The translations under genes were made by a program, and so were the position numbers. A DNA stretch of 64,000 nucleotides from Rhea pennata (Eukaryota; Chordata; Aves; Rheiformes; Rheidae), in assembly GCF_028389875.1 (NCBI RefSeq), contig NC_084682.1, positions 5,528,001-5,592,000 of the forward strand, in the 5' to 3' direction. Of the stretch, positions 10,301 through 20,904 are shown piece after piece; position 1 is the stretch's first letter; each line of letters starts with the position of its first letter. The notes below the pieces were generated by a model. The model made no database searches. It was not told the DNA's origin and was given only the letters and a program-made list of their open reading frames with translations.

Positions 10301-13300
10301 GCACCCGCTGGCTGTCCTGTCTGCCATCCCACAAGTGTGGAGCTCCCACAACATTGCTATCACTGTTGTACTTGCATGTATGTTCTTCTACACTGGCTCT
10401 ATGTTGCCTCCTTATACTGAAAGTCTCACAGGGCCAAATCTGTCTGCTCTGGTACAGTGCTTGGCTTGCTGAGGGCCTCAGGCACTGTTGTAATAAATGT
10501 GATAAATGTAATAAATAGCAGAATAGGGAGAGCCTGTTGCCTTAATCTGATTGAGAAACTGGAGCTCAGAGCCCTGGTCAGAGCTGGGGAGCTGCAGAGC
10601 TCCCTCCGTGCTAGGAGTGGAAACTTGGGACTAGGAGTTCTGGAGACTACCTAAGCTCTACATGCGGTCAGCTCTGTGATGGACCATTGAAGCCTCAGGT
10701 ATAGTATTTATGAGCCAGAAATAGGTATTTTCACAGGAGCTCAAGGATTCTCCCCTCCAGCACTGACCTGCTGGCTTTTTGGTGGGCCTAAGGATTGGTA
10801 GATACAGTGATATCGTCCTTCCAGTGAGTGACTGGTGAGGCAAAGGAAATGGGTTTCCTATATGGCATTCCAGGACAGAGCTGGTATATCATGGCTTAAG
10901 GTACTGAAGCATGTACTTGGAACAAATCTGGTTGCTAAAAAGTGCTTAAACTGCTTAACAAAACTAAAATAAAACCCTGATTTGAAAGACAATAGCGTTC
11001 TACGTGTTGTCATTTGTCATATTGAATTATAACAGTTTCCTATTTTATAAAGTATTTACAAAATAAAAAAGCTTTTGGAAAAATTGCCCTGTGGAGAGAG
11101 GCCTGTGGAAGTGAGGAGAGCATTGAGGGATGCATGTGAGAGCAACACTGGGGCTGGCTTCCCTAGCAGCTCGCGTGGTGCCGTGTCTGCTGAAAGGGAG
11201 TCCCCGGGCTATGGCCAGAAGTTCTCTGTTGCTGCCTCCCCTGGGCCATGGCAAGACGATCTCATCTCTCAGGTGTGGATGTTGAAAAGAGTTTTCAGTG
11301 TTTGTAAGGTACTGCAGCTTTTGTGACGCAGCCTTTGGGGTGCGTTAGTGTCACTTGAGAAGATGCAGTGCTGGGGTTAGCACAGTGGGGGCAATGTGGG
11401 GCTGTCAGCTTATGTTTAGGGATATGGGACTGGCCAGTAGCTGTAAAACCACGCGTGAGCATCAGCCCAGCGCAGTGCCTTTGGCTGTAGCCAGCCCCTG
11501 GTCCCTCAAAGGCTGCCTTGTGTACAGCGCTGTAAGCAGTGGGAAGGAGCAACGTCAGCGCCGTGTTGTGCCTTGAGGTGTGCTGAATGCGGGCTCGCTC
11601 ACAGCTGCTGCCTCCTCTCTGCTGCGCGTGGTGGCACAGAGGATGTCCAGGGTGCTGCAGCAGATACTCCTGCCATTTCAGACTTACCTGACAGTAAGCA
11701 GTGAGGGTCAAAATAAGACCCAGGGAACTTCTGGGTCCTGGGGTAGACACAGACTGTGGTGGTGATCTGTGCTGTGTAGTTGCATGAGGGACCCCTAGAT
11801 AACAGGGCATAATTTAAAAGAGGGGAAAAAAAAATCTGTGCTTTCAGCTGAAGCACTTTTCAAATGGCCTTTTTGTCCACACCTTCTCGAACACAAGGCA
11901 GTCAGATTGGTTTTGATTTTAGTTTGTTTTTCAGTTGCCTTAAAATCAACCAAGCTGAAAGAGGCAAAGTCTAGCTTGTCGGCGCGTTTCTTCCTGTGCT
12001 GGCGCGGTGAGTGTTGGGAACGTGAAAGCTTCGCTGGCTGGAACAGCAGCGTAGGGACTCGGAGGTGCTGTGTGCCGGGACCCACTGGGCTTGTTCATCC
12101 GTGAGCTCAGAGGATGAGCTGTGTTCTGCTTAGTATTGCCAAAACCCTCACCCAAATAACAGAGAGGAAGGAAGGGCCCAGCTTTCTCTCTCGCTGTGCA
12201 GAACTTGCATTTGAGCTAGACAAGCTTCATTCTCGGGTTTTTGTGAGGCATCTCGTGGAGTGTTGGGAGACCTCCTGAGCTGGGACAGAGGGTCTCTGCT
12301 CCTCCTCCTCTTGGTGCATGCGGGACCTTGTCCCGCCGTTTGCAAAAGGAAGATACAGATGTATTCAGGAAGCTGGCTTATTAAGTTAAGCAAAGGGTGA
12401 GTCCAGGGCAAAGAGCTGCCTGCCAGGGATGAGCTGTCATGGGAGAGATGACTCTGCGTTGTCTGGCAAACCGGGCCTTGACAGAGCTGCTAGCGTCCAA
12501 ATAAATCTTTAAAATCTGTCCCTGTGCAGTTCATGCCATGGGATATGGAGCTTAATTCCCCTTTTGAGAATGGAAGCTTCCCAAATACCATAAGCAGGGC
12601 TACAAACGGTGCCTCTGAATTAGCGTGAGCAGTGAGACAGACTTCCTCCTCCAAAATCAGGACATCGCTTCTGGAACTGCCAGGGCGGAAAGCAAGAGAG
12701 ACGGCAGCAATTTGTGTCGCTGTCCGTGGCATTCTGCCAGGTAGCACTAACCTGGGGACAAAAGGGACACTTAGAGCTGGCAGGGTGCTGGGCTGTTATC
12801 CCACTGTGACCTTGAGGATGGGGGGGGGGGAATCCTGTCCCTATTCAAGGGACAGAAATAAAAGCAATGAGAGGCAGCGCGTTTGGACGTGCCTCTGGGG
12901 GAGCCAAGTGGCGTTATTCGGCTTCTCAGGGCAGCGCTTGGAAGCACCTTCCCTCCTCGATGCCGTAGCCTGTCGGTGCGTAGCCAAGCCTCTGGTGTTC
13001 TGAGTTTTTTGGCCATACTTAAAGGTTGTCACAGAAGCATCCAGATTATTACAAAAAGATTTTTTTTTCGTGTGAGAACTATTCCATCAGAAAATTCCAG
13101 CTGATGTTAAGATTCCAGGTGGGATATGTGGTTCACGGGTTCATGGGTGGTGACTTACAGGATTCAGTGTGGAGAGGAGACCCTGGCCTATTTGGCCTTA
13201 CTAACACAGCAGCTAGATGCTGTGAAGTCCCCGCAGTGACGAGGGAGGCTGGTCCGACCCGGCACTAGGGAGTCCTAGGAGCTGGTGGGGGGGGGACATG

Positions 13301-13419
13301 TGGTTTCAGCAAGAAAACACCGAAACCTGGGGGTCCCGGCTGTCCTTTGTGTCGAGTGTTTTACTGTCTGGAACCTGCTCGGTGTTTTTGCTGTCCCACC
13401 CTTCCCCCTCTCTGCTCAG
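4300..13419 (+). other. Putative first intron of FLOT2; no gene recognised
   Basis: Between the candidate first exon and the flotillin-like exon at 13420 I found no recognisable coding exon on either strand. The sequence is ordinary mixed composition with one old CR1 fragment (about 6880-7250). Open frames here are short and have no familiar motifs. I looked specifically for the flotillin-2 N-terminal exons (MGNC..., then a GGCCGSD-like stretch) and did not find them. Confidence 0.5.
6880..7250 (+). mobile_element. Degenerate CR1 LINE fragment
   Basis: The segment follows the order of a CR1 open reading frame 2 end: a TTTGCAGATGA block near 7015, a diverged leucine-rich stretch, CTTAGGTAAGAACAACC near 7155 (matching the CTTGGGTCACAACAACC block of CR1), and TTTGCAGAAAAGGAGTTGGG near 7215 (matching the GCGGAAAAGGACCTGGG block). 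Many substitutions and indels make it inactive and old. The comparison is from memory of CR1 consensus sequences. Confidence 0.6.
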
Positions 13420-13510
13420 ACTGACTTTGGAGGCTACGACCATCCTCTGTCACTGTGAGAATATCGAGACGCCGGAGGGGGTCCCGCTGCGCGTAGCGGG
13501 TGCGCAGGCA
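13420..13510 (+). CDS. FLOT2: Flotillin-2 alternative exon (single exon, partial)
   Basis: A polypyrimidine tract and AG precede 13420 and a strong donor GTAAGC follows 13510. The 91-nt exon enters in phase 2 and leaves in phase 0, encoding 30 residues with TILCHCENIETPEGVPL. This matches, residue for residue in length, the alternative flotillin-2 exon I recall from mammals (TILCRCENIETSEGVPLF), which replaces the usual exon containing LQPRCEDVETAEGV within the SPFH/PHB domain. Flotillin-2 is an acylated scaffold protein of membrane microdomains. The last residues (RVAGAQA) diverge from the mammalian FVTGVAQ. I could not find the N-terminal exons, the constitutive version of this exon, or any of the long Ala/Glu/Lys-rich C-terminal exons. 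Either they are missing from this locus or assembly, or I missed them. Confidence 0.7.
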
Positions 13511-13519
13511 GTAAGCTGC

Positions 13520-16390
13520 CAGTTTTCTAACCTTGCCTCACCTTCGCTGCCTTCTGCTGCCAGCAGCAGCAGGATAACATAAAAACCTAATGGCTTCCTG
13601 ATGGGACAGTTAAAATCTCAATACCCTGCTCTCATTCGCCTTCTCCGGCGCTTGCCCTGGGGCACGCTTAGCAGTTTGTAGGTAAGGTCACGGCAGATGC
13701 GTACTTGGGCATTCCCAGTCCTGCGGTGTCATGCGGCTCCTTCTGATCCTGCTGCAGATGTTTGCTCCAGCTACAACCCTTTCCTCCACGCGCGCCTGGC
13801 AGAGAGCAGGAGGGCACCTGGTTACGTGTGGAGCCAGGAAGAGGCCGGGCTGCTTCTGCACGGGGATCTGGGGAAGGCGGAAAGGCAGGTTTTGTGCCAT
13901 TTCAAAAGCAAAAGTGTAGGGAAATTGGAGCCGTACCTGGCTGTCCGGTTTTGGATGTGGGTTTCCCCTGAGCCCTTCTTCCGCATGGAGGCAATGCCCT
14001 TGCTGGATGTTACCACGTTTAAAAGTACAGCGCAGCGATCTTAGATGAGTTGTAACACACTGGACTAGTGTTTGCCAGCACTGTGCGCGGTTATGAAGCA
14101 GTGTAACAGTAATTACCAAACTTCCCCCCGATTTCTCGTTTAGAAAGCAAGACAGTACGGAGTTTCAATTCAGAGCGGAGATGAGCTCTTCACAAGACTA
14201 AAACCCCGCACGAGCTGATTGCAGCTGTGAGCACACATGGCACAAGGTGTCTGTGCGTCTCCTGGACGCTGGGATCTGCTAGATCAGCTCCCCGTTTGCG
14301 TGCTGGCTGCATTAGGACTGTGGCCAGGGCAATAACAGACTTGCGTGGAGACGTTGCAGCACCTCTAGCCGATCCTGGCGCCGCTTCCTCGGCGCCCGCA
14401 GCAGCCCTGCGCGGCCGGTTTGTGGTTCAGAAGTTCGACCCGGTGTTTGCCGACACGGGCTCTCTGCCCTGCGGCCTCCTGTCCAGATTCGCAGCGCCCG
14501 CCCGGCTTGCTGCAGTGGACTCGCTGGCCAGGCTCCGTCCCCAGTGGCCACCAGGCTCAAGCGGATTTGGCTGTGGCAGGTGGATCTCCTGTTTTACCAA
14601 ACCACAACCCACAAGTTTCCTGGCCTGATCAAAGTATCTCAGGCCCACCTAGGTCTGTGTGAAAGCTCTTGAGCTTCTGGAGTTGCAGAGTAGCTGTGTA
14701 TGGTCTGTGTGTGTAATTTAGGGTTTATATTCAACCAGGAGCACTTTCTGGATTGCTGCGTGTGGCAGAACAGCCTGGACCCGTTGGTGGATGATCCAGC
14801 CCCGTGCGGATGTTTGCGGGAGCACATGGGTCCGTGTAGCAGCACCAGCGTGGGAACCGCGTTCTCGGCTCCTCCTGGTTCCACCAGGGACATTTAATAT
14901 AACTGCTGGAAACTTCTTCAGCTGCACCGTGACTCCCCTGCTCAGGCAGGAGCCACACGGCTCTGATCTCTGCAGGGTCCGAGGGTATTTCCTGACTGGT
15001 GGCCAGTGAATCTTTGGATGCTGGTGATGAAAGGTGTTGGCATGGTGCAAACCAGCATCACTTTCAAAATTTCATTTTCTTTTATCTATTTACCTGTTAA
15101 CGTGTTCACATAACCTCAGTGGGCTTTGCATGGTTGGCAAAACGCACACAACCACGCGTCCCTCGCACAGGCTTCACGAATCTGTAAGCTTTCTCTCCTG
15201 TATTTCAGCAAAGGCTGAAATGCAGAGGCAGTCCTGTACAGCCAGCGTTCCCTTTTTGTCCTAGTTTTGAGACATCTTTCCACTCCCTGCAGCGAGGTAC
15301 AGGCTGGCGGACTCTGCAGATTGTAGCTCAGGGCAAGGGCCTGGAACCAGTTGATTCAGAGTTTGCAAATAGATGGATCGTCAGGTGCCAGGGTTTAAAA
15401 ATGCAACTCCTAATTCATCTGGTCTGCTTTCTTTTCTCCCTTTTATTTATTTATTTTTTATGTTCAGACAGGGTTGCAATAAAAATATGGTGCTGTCATC
15501 TGGATCAAGAGTTAATTTTAAAGACTTTAAAAGGTTTAGAATTGTGAGATTTGAGGGATTACCATGTTGAAAGTAGACTCAGGGCAGTTGGGTTGGGGAT
15601 TTCTGTGGCAGAATTTTCCTAATTTTGCAGAATCTCAGAGGAAGCACTTGTGAGGTGCAGAAACACAAACAAACTTTTATTAGGGAAACATGTTTTTGAA
15701 ATTTTGCTGTAATATAAGTGCTTCACATGCACAAAGATGCTCTTCTTTTAAAGGAAGATTTAACGAGTGCTCTCCCGAACCGTCCTTGCATCAGCTGGAT
15801 GCTGGGGTGCTGCCTCGGGCCACGCAGGCCTTTGTGTCCTTCTGGACCGGTTTTCTCAGCCTCGGAGCTAACGGGGCTGCGTCTCCGCTCGCCCCTTGCT
15901 GTGCGGGCAGCTGGCTGGAGCCGGGTGCAGCAGTATCGCCCCTCCGGACGGGACTGCTGTATTACGGGCGCTGCGGTTTCGTGCCAGGTGAACTCTCTCG
16001 CGCTCTGACTCGGGTGACGCCTGAAGAAGCGTCAGTGCCAGCCGGACAGTGCCAAAACCGGACAGCAGTGCCCTACCTCAGCCCCCGGGAGCACCGCGAG
16101 CGCGTGTTGCTCAGCCGCGTTCTGCTCCGGGCAGCCTTCGCTTTGCACGGTAGCATCCGTACGGAGCCGGCAGCCAGGCCCGCTCGGGTGCGGGCGCTCC
16201 GACAGCGCTGCTCACGCACGGGGCCGAGCTGCTCCGTGCTCCTTGGGTGCTTCAGGGACTCCCTTAACCCATGTCCGTGCCCTGACCGTCCTCCGCGGAG
16301 CTCCCGAGGCCGGGGACTGTTTAGAGAGGGGGGATTACTGGCAGATGCACACAATAAATGTTACTGTTGAGTCTATTCAGATTTGACATT
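13520..16390. other. Interval without recognised exons
   Basis: Moderately GC-rich sequence downstream of the flotillin-like exon. Open frames such as 13697-14044, 14227-14628 and 15690-16370 (+) have no recognisable domain and look like chance. An AATAAA at 16353-16358 (+) could end a transcript coming from the FLOT2 side, but nothing else supports that. Confidence 0.4.
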
Positions 16391-16394
16391 TGGG

Positions 16395-17470
16395 GGGGGG
16401 ACCCAAAAAATCATCCCCGCTCCTGCCTGAGCGGCAGGCGAAGCTGCCGGAGGGCTCAGTCCCGCGCACGTCGCGGTCGCAGCTCTTCCGTCTCCCCCTT
16501 GTGTAGAAAGCGCAAACTGCTGCCCGGGGTGCAGGGAGCTGCGGCGAGCCCCCCCGGGGCCGCTCGGGGGGCGGGGGGGGCGGTCCGGCCCGCGGAGCGA
16601 AGGTGGGGAACGGCCTCGGCCCGGGGGGAGGGGGGTCCGCCCCGGGTAGCGCCACGGCAGCTGAGCCCCGGCTGCGGTCGCCCGCGCAGCCCCGCGAGCA
16701 GCTCCGCTCCCTCCCCGGGGGGGGCGGTTCCCCTCGTCCGGCCGTCCCGCTCCGGGGGTCGCGCAGCGGGACCGGCCGGGGCGGGCCGGCGGGCTCCGAA
16801 CCCGCGGAGCCGGGGCCGCCGGGGCCCTCGGAAGGTCCCGGGGCGCGGACGGCGCCGGGCCCGCGGGCGGCAGCGGGGCCCCACGGAGCCGGGCTCGGCG
16901 GCGGCGTGCGCGGGGGCCTGGCGGGCCCCCCGAGGGGGCGGGCACGGGGCGGCCGCGGAGAGGCAGCCCCGGCAGCGCCGGTTTGGTCGCCAAGGCTGGG
17001 GAGGGATCCTGCGGAGCTCGTCCCCAGCCGGGACCCCCCGCCCCGGGGCACCGTGTCCCCCCCCCCCCCCCCGGGGGTGGGGAGCCGCGGCCGGCGGAGG
17101 GCAGAGCCTTATCGGCCGGGGCGCGGATGTGGGGCGGCCGGGCGGGCCGGGCGGGCCCGCGGCGCGGCGCCCCCGCGATAACGCCCGGGGGGGCGGACGG
17201 GGAGGGGGGCGGGGGCTCTGCCCCGCCGCGTGCCCGGGGATGGGGACGGGCCGGGGGGGGGGTCGGGGACGCGGGCAGGGCGCAGGGCCCCCGGCCCCGC
17301 AGCGGCGTGCCGCTGCCGATAGCCCGGGCGGAGGCGGCTCGGCCGCCCCCCCCTTTGCCCCGGCCCTTATCTGCCGCCAGACGCGCTGCCCCGGAGCAGC
17401 GCAGCTCTCGCGCCGGCCCGGCCCGGCCTGGGGACCACCGGGGCCCCACGCGCCCCGGCCCGAGTGGGGA
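16395..17470. promoter_or_regulatory. CpG-rich block with GATA motifs upstream of the microRNA unit
   Basis: About 1.1 kb of extremely GC- and CpG-rich DNA with no convincing splice structure or coding sense. It contains CTTATC/GATA elements at 17108-17113, 17177-17180, 17318-17321 and a consensus TTATCT (WGATAR on the - strand) at 17367-17372. That is about 2.2-2.4 kb upstream of the pri-miR-144/451 TATA box and hairpin. In mammals GATA-1 activates this microRNA unit from an upstream element a few kb away, so this is a candidate equivalent enhancer. It could instead be an unannotated CpG-island promoter. Confidence 0.4.
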
Positions 17471-17474
17471 TGGC

Positions 17475-17905
17475 CCCAGGGAGCTCACCCTGGGGCGGCA
17501 TCAATGGCCCCAGGGTGGCACCGATGGCCCCATGAGGCTCACCCCAGAGTGGCACTGATGGGCCCAGGATGGCACCAGTGGCCCTACGGGGCTCATCCTG
17601 GGTTACACTGGTGCTGCCTGGCACCAACGGCTTTGTGGGGCTTGCTCTGGGGTGATGGCCCCTTGGGACTTTCCCTGGGGTGGCACTGATGGCCCCATGG
17701 GGCTCATTCTGGAGTGGCACCAAAGGCTCTGTGGGGCTTGCCCCAGGGTAACACCAATGACCCCAAGAGTGGCACCAGTGGCCCCATGGGACTCAACCCA
17801 GAGTGGCACTAATGGCCCCAGAATGGCACCAATGGCCCCATGGGGTTTACCTCGAGGTGGCACTGATGGCCCTGGGGCAGCACCAATGGCCCCAGGGTGG
17901 CAGGG
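17475..17905 (+). repeat. Minisatellite, GGCACCAATGGCCCCATGGGG-type units
   Basis: Irregular tandem repeats of TGGCACCAATGGCCCCA and GGGGCTCACCCCAGAG modules fill this interval. They give long open frames on both strands with low-complexity Gly/Pro/Trp/His translations, which I do not treat as genes. Confidence 0.82.
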
Positions 17906-18227
17906 TTCGGGGAAGCTTTGCCTGTCTCCCTGCTCTGGGTGTTGGGCTGATGGTGTCGCAGCTCAGGAAGGGCCACAGGCCCTCTGGGGCACTTTTGGGA
18001 CACGACAAGGGGCTAAAGACCAGAGGGGATGGTCCTTGCAGACCCCAAGTCCTGGTGTCCCCGTGGCCATGGACATGTTGGCACTGGGGGCTGACCCTCT
18101 GCTACCTCTTGCCAGGGTCTGGCAGGGCTGGGGACAGTGTGGGTGACGCTGTCCCTATCTCCCAGAGGTGACAGCAGGTCGGAGGGTGCCCGCGTGCTAG
18201 GACAGGGACCCGATAGCCAGGCTCTGC

Positions 18228-18273
18228 TGCTTATCAGGGCCCCGCGCGGGTGGTGCTGCCGGGGGCTTATCAT
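18228..18273 (-). promoter_or_regulatory. Paired GATA sites
   Basis: Two WGATAR-type elements on the - strand, CTTATCAG at 18230-18237 and CTTATCAT at 18266-18273, sit 36 bp apart in a short unique stretch between two minisatellites, about 1.3 kb upstream of the microRNA promoter. GATA-1 is a known regulator of miR-144/451 in erythroid cells. Binding here is inferred. Confidence 0.4.
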
Positions 18274-18414
18274 GGCCCCACAGGCATCTTCCAGGAACGT
18301 GAGCGTGTCCCTGCCCAGCTGGCGCAAACAACCCGGCACCAGGACACCGCGTTTGGAGTGGGGCACGGCCCCGTGGGGACACGCAGGCCTGCGGGTGTGT
18401 GGGGCTGGGGACAC

Positions 18415-18790
18415 ACAGGCCAGGGGACATGTATGGCCAGGGTCATGCACAGCCAGGTGACACAACCCTTTAGGGACATGCGTGACCAGGGGACCCACAT
18501 GGCCAGGGTCATGCACAGCCGGGTGACAAAGTCCTCTGGGGACATGCATGACCAGGGGACCCACATTACCACGGTCATGCACAGCCAGGTGACATAGCCC
18601 TCTGGGGACATGCATGACCAGGGGACACATATGGCCAGGTCACCCACAGCCAGGTGACAGGGTCTTCTGGGGGCATGCATTACTAAGGGACACATATGGC
18701 CAGTGTCATGCACAGCCAGGTGACATGGTCCTCTGGGGACATGCATGACCTGGGGACACGTCCTTTGGGGACACACACTGAGGCATGCAT
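18415..18790 (+). repeat. 66-bp minisatellite
   Basis: About six head-to-tail copies of a 66-bp unit containing GGTCATGCACAGCCAGGTGAC and GGGGACATGCATGACCAGG. The GTCATGCAC marker recurs at 18442, 18508, 18574, about 18639 (as GTCACCCAC) and 18705. Because 66 is a multiple of three, open frames run through the whole array. Confidence 0.9.
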
Positions 18791-19518
18791 CTATCCAGGG
18801 GAAATATCCCTCTGGGGTGGCGTGTGCAGGCTGGGGATACGTGCTCCCAGGGGACACATCCCTCCAGGCTCAGACACCACCAGGAGACACAACCCTCCAG
18901 GGGCCGCGCTGTCAGGGGACATGTCGCTCGGGGAAGTGTATATGGCCGGGGGACATGGCACTTGGGGGGGCACGCACTCGGGGAGGCACTGCCAGGGCAC
19001 GAGCTCGCCCATGCAGGGGGTTGCAGCCCCTTTGGTGCGCATCACCGGACCCCCCCCCGCACCCACATGTCCCCACCATTGCCCTGGCCCCATGGGGCTG
19101 CCACTGTGCCATGTCCGTGGCCTGCTTATGTCCTGCACGTGGGCACCAGTTTACAATGGGCAGCTCCCAGTCTGGGGTCCCCCAGCCTGCACCCAGTGTG
19201 GCGGTGACCACAGGAGCCGGGGCAGAGCTGCACGCCTTGCCCCAGCGGGGTGGCAGCCACCAATGTCCCCAACAATGGTGGCAGGGCTGGTGCCACGTCC
19301 TGCAGGCAGAGCTGCTGGGGAGGGGGCACAGGCCCGGCCGAGACCCCCGGGGCACCAGGACCCGTGCCCGTGCCAGGCAGGGCAGTGAGGACCCACAGGG
19401 GCTGCAGCGGGACGGGCGCTCGCCCTTGGGGCACAGCTGCCCCCTGGGCACGAAGGGGTTACGGGGCCGCTCCAGCTGTGCCGGCCAGATGTGCGATATG
19501 CAGATGAGGCGGCGCAGG

Positions 19519-19583
19519 TTTTATAAGGCTGCTGCGGGGTCCGCCGAGGCAGCTGGGGGCTCGGCCCAGCGCCGCCCTGCCAG
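19519..19583 (+). promoter_or_regulatory. TATA promoter and first exon of pri-miR-144/451
   Basis: A TATA box (TTTATAAGG, 19520-19527) lies about 215 bp upstream of the miR-144 hairpin. About 55 bp further on is a good splice donor, CAG|GTAGGT after 19583, and a matching acceptor ends at 19699, giving a 116-bp intron just before the hairpin. Two CAGATG E-boxes and a GATA sequence lie in the 40 bp upstream of the TATA (19480-19508), a combination typical of erythroid promoters. The predicted start is near 19550. No transcript data were available. Confidence 0.5.
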
Positions 19584-19735
19584 GTAGGTGCCCCTAGGGT
19601 GCTGGGACCCCCGCTGCTCCCCCCACCGGGGTGCCCTGACCCTCGCCGGCCGAGCACTGGCTGCGCTGCCTGTCTAACGGTGCTGTGCTCCCCGTGCAGG
19701 CGCTGTGCTCCGAGCGGCGGGATGCTGCCCGCCCC

Positions 19736-19818
19736 GCGGCCCCGGGCGGGATATCATCATATACTGTAAGTTCACTATGAGACACTACAGTATAGATGAT
19801 GTACTCCCCTGGGCTGCA
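19736..19818 (+). ncRNA. MIR144: microRNA miR-144 precursor
   Basis: The hairpin carries both known arms. The 5p strand is at 19749-19770 (GGATATCATCATATACTGTA...) and the 3p strand at 19786-19805 (TACAGTATAGATGATGTACT), which match vertebrate miR-144. The loop is AGTTCACTATGAGACAC-like, with a TCAC variant of the mammalian loop. GC-rich flanks (GGCCCCGGG against CCCTGGGCTG) extend the stem. miR-144 is an erythroid microRNA co-transcribed with miR-451. It lies on the + strand just after the small pri-miRNA intron. Confidence 0.96.
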
Positions 19819-19849
19819 CCCCCCCCCCCCCGCCACACCGAGGGACACC

Positions 19850-20200
19850 CACAGCCTCGAGGGGCTGCGCCGAGGGACGCCGAGGGGCTGCGACGTGGGG
19901 CACGGAGGGGTTGGGACATGGGGTGGCAAGGGGCTGGGGTGCGGGGCACTGAGGGGCTGCAGTACGGGGCATGGAGCAGCTGGGACGTGGGGCACCGAGG
20001 GGTTGGGATGTTGGGCACTGAGGGGCTGCAGTATGGGGCATGGAGCAGCTGGGACGTGGGGCACCGAGGGGTTGGGATGTTGGGCACTGAGGGGCTGCAG
20101 TATGGGGCATGGCGGGGCTGGGACGTGGGGCACCGAGGGGTCGGGATGTGGGATGTGGCAGGGTTGGGACATGGAGCCCCATGGGGCTGGGCCATGGCGC
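19850..20200 (+). repeat. 69-bp minisatellite separating miR-144 from miR-451
   Basis: Repeats of a 69-bp unit begin with AGGGGCTGCAGTATGGGGCA at 19952, 20021 and 20090, with decayed copies on either side. The array lies inside the microRNA transcription unit. It lengthens the pri-miRNA and separates the two hairpins, and as 23-codon units it creates a long spurious open frame. Confidence 0.9.
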
Positions 20201-20402
20201 ACCCAGAGCCCAGGATATGGGGCAGCGAGGCGTTGGGCCGTGGGGCAGGGATGGAGAGGCAGGTGGTCCAGAGGCCGGGGGGCAGCGAGGTGCGGGGGCT
20301 GTGGGCCATGGGGCCAGGAGGGCCAGCGGGCTCTGTGGGGCTGCCCCGGCCGGGGGCACCCCAGGGCCAGGCGTCGAGCAGCTCCGGGCGCAGCTGGGAC
20401 CG

Positions 20403-20466
20403 CGGCCGGCGGGGAAACCGTTACCATTACTGAGTTTAGTAATGGTGACGGTTCTGCCGCTGGCCG
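20403..20466 (+). ncRNA. MIR451: microRNA miR-451 precursor
   Basis: The mature miR-451 sequence is at 20415-20437, starting AAACCGTTACCATTACTGAG, and runs straight through the 4-nt loop into its complementary arm (AGTAATGGTGACGGTTC). This is the very short hairpin that makes miR-451 independent of Dicer and dependent on AGO2 slicing. One A-to-G change in the passenger arm gives a G:U wobble opposite position 8. A GC-rich basal stem (CGGCCGGCGG with CCGCTGGCCG) closes it. It lies on the + strand downstream of miR-144, presumably in the same primary transcript, and is erythroid in known species. Confidence 0.96.
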
Positions 20467-20904
20467 GCGCGCGGCGAGGGACCCGCGGCGAGGGACCCGC
20501 GGCCAGGGACCCACAGCGAGGGGCTCGTGGCGAGGGGCCCGCGGCGAGTGGCTGGCACCCCTGGGCGCGGGGCACCGACGTGCCAATAAAGGCAGTTACA
20601 GCACAGCGTCTGCGGCTCTCCTTCCGCAGTGGGGGGCCCCCGGGTGCAGGCAGGGTGCGGGGTGGGACGTGCTGCTGGGCACCCCGGGGGGCACGGGGCA
20701 GGGGCTGGGGGCCTGGGAAGTGTCCGTGCATTGCAGGGGGGCAGCTGGGGCACAGGCGGACACTGGCTTGCACTGGGATGTATTGCGGGGGGGCACTGGG
20801 ATGACTGAGGGGCATTGCGGGGGGGCGCGGGGGTGTTCTGCAGAGCAGACTGGGCATACTGGGCAGAGTACAGCAGGGGCCACCAGGCTTTATAGCGGGG
20901 CTCT

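Noticed and set aside
15690-16370. 226-codon open frame (+) ending near an AATAAA
   Set aside because: No recognisable domain, and composition follows the local GC rise; treated as chance.
16358-17689. 443-codon open frame (+) and 371-codon frame (-) in the CpG block
   Set aside because: Both strands are open over the same DNA, translations are low-complexity Pro/Gly/Arg/Ala, and no splice structure or domain is visible.
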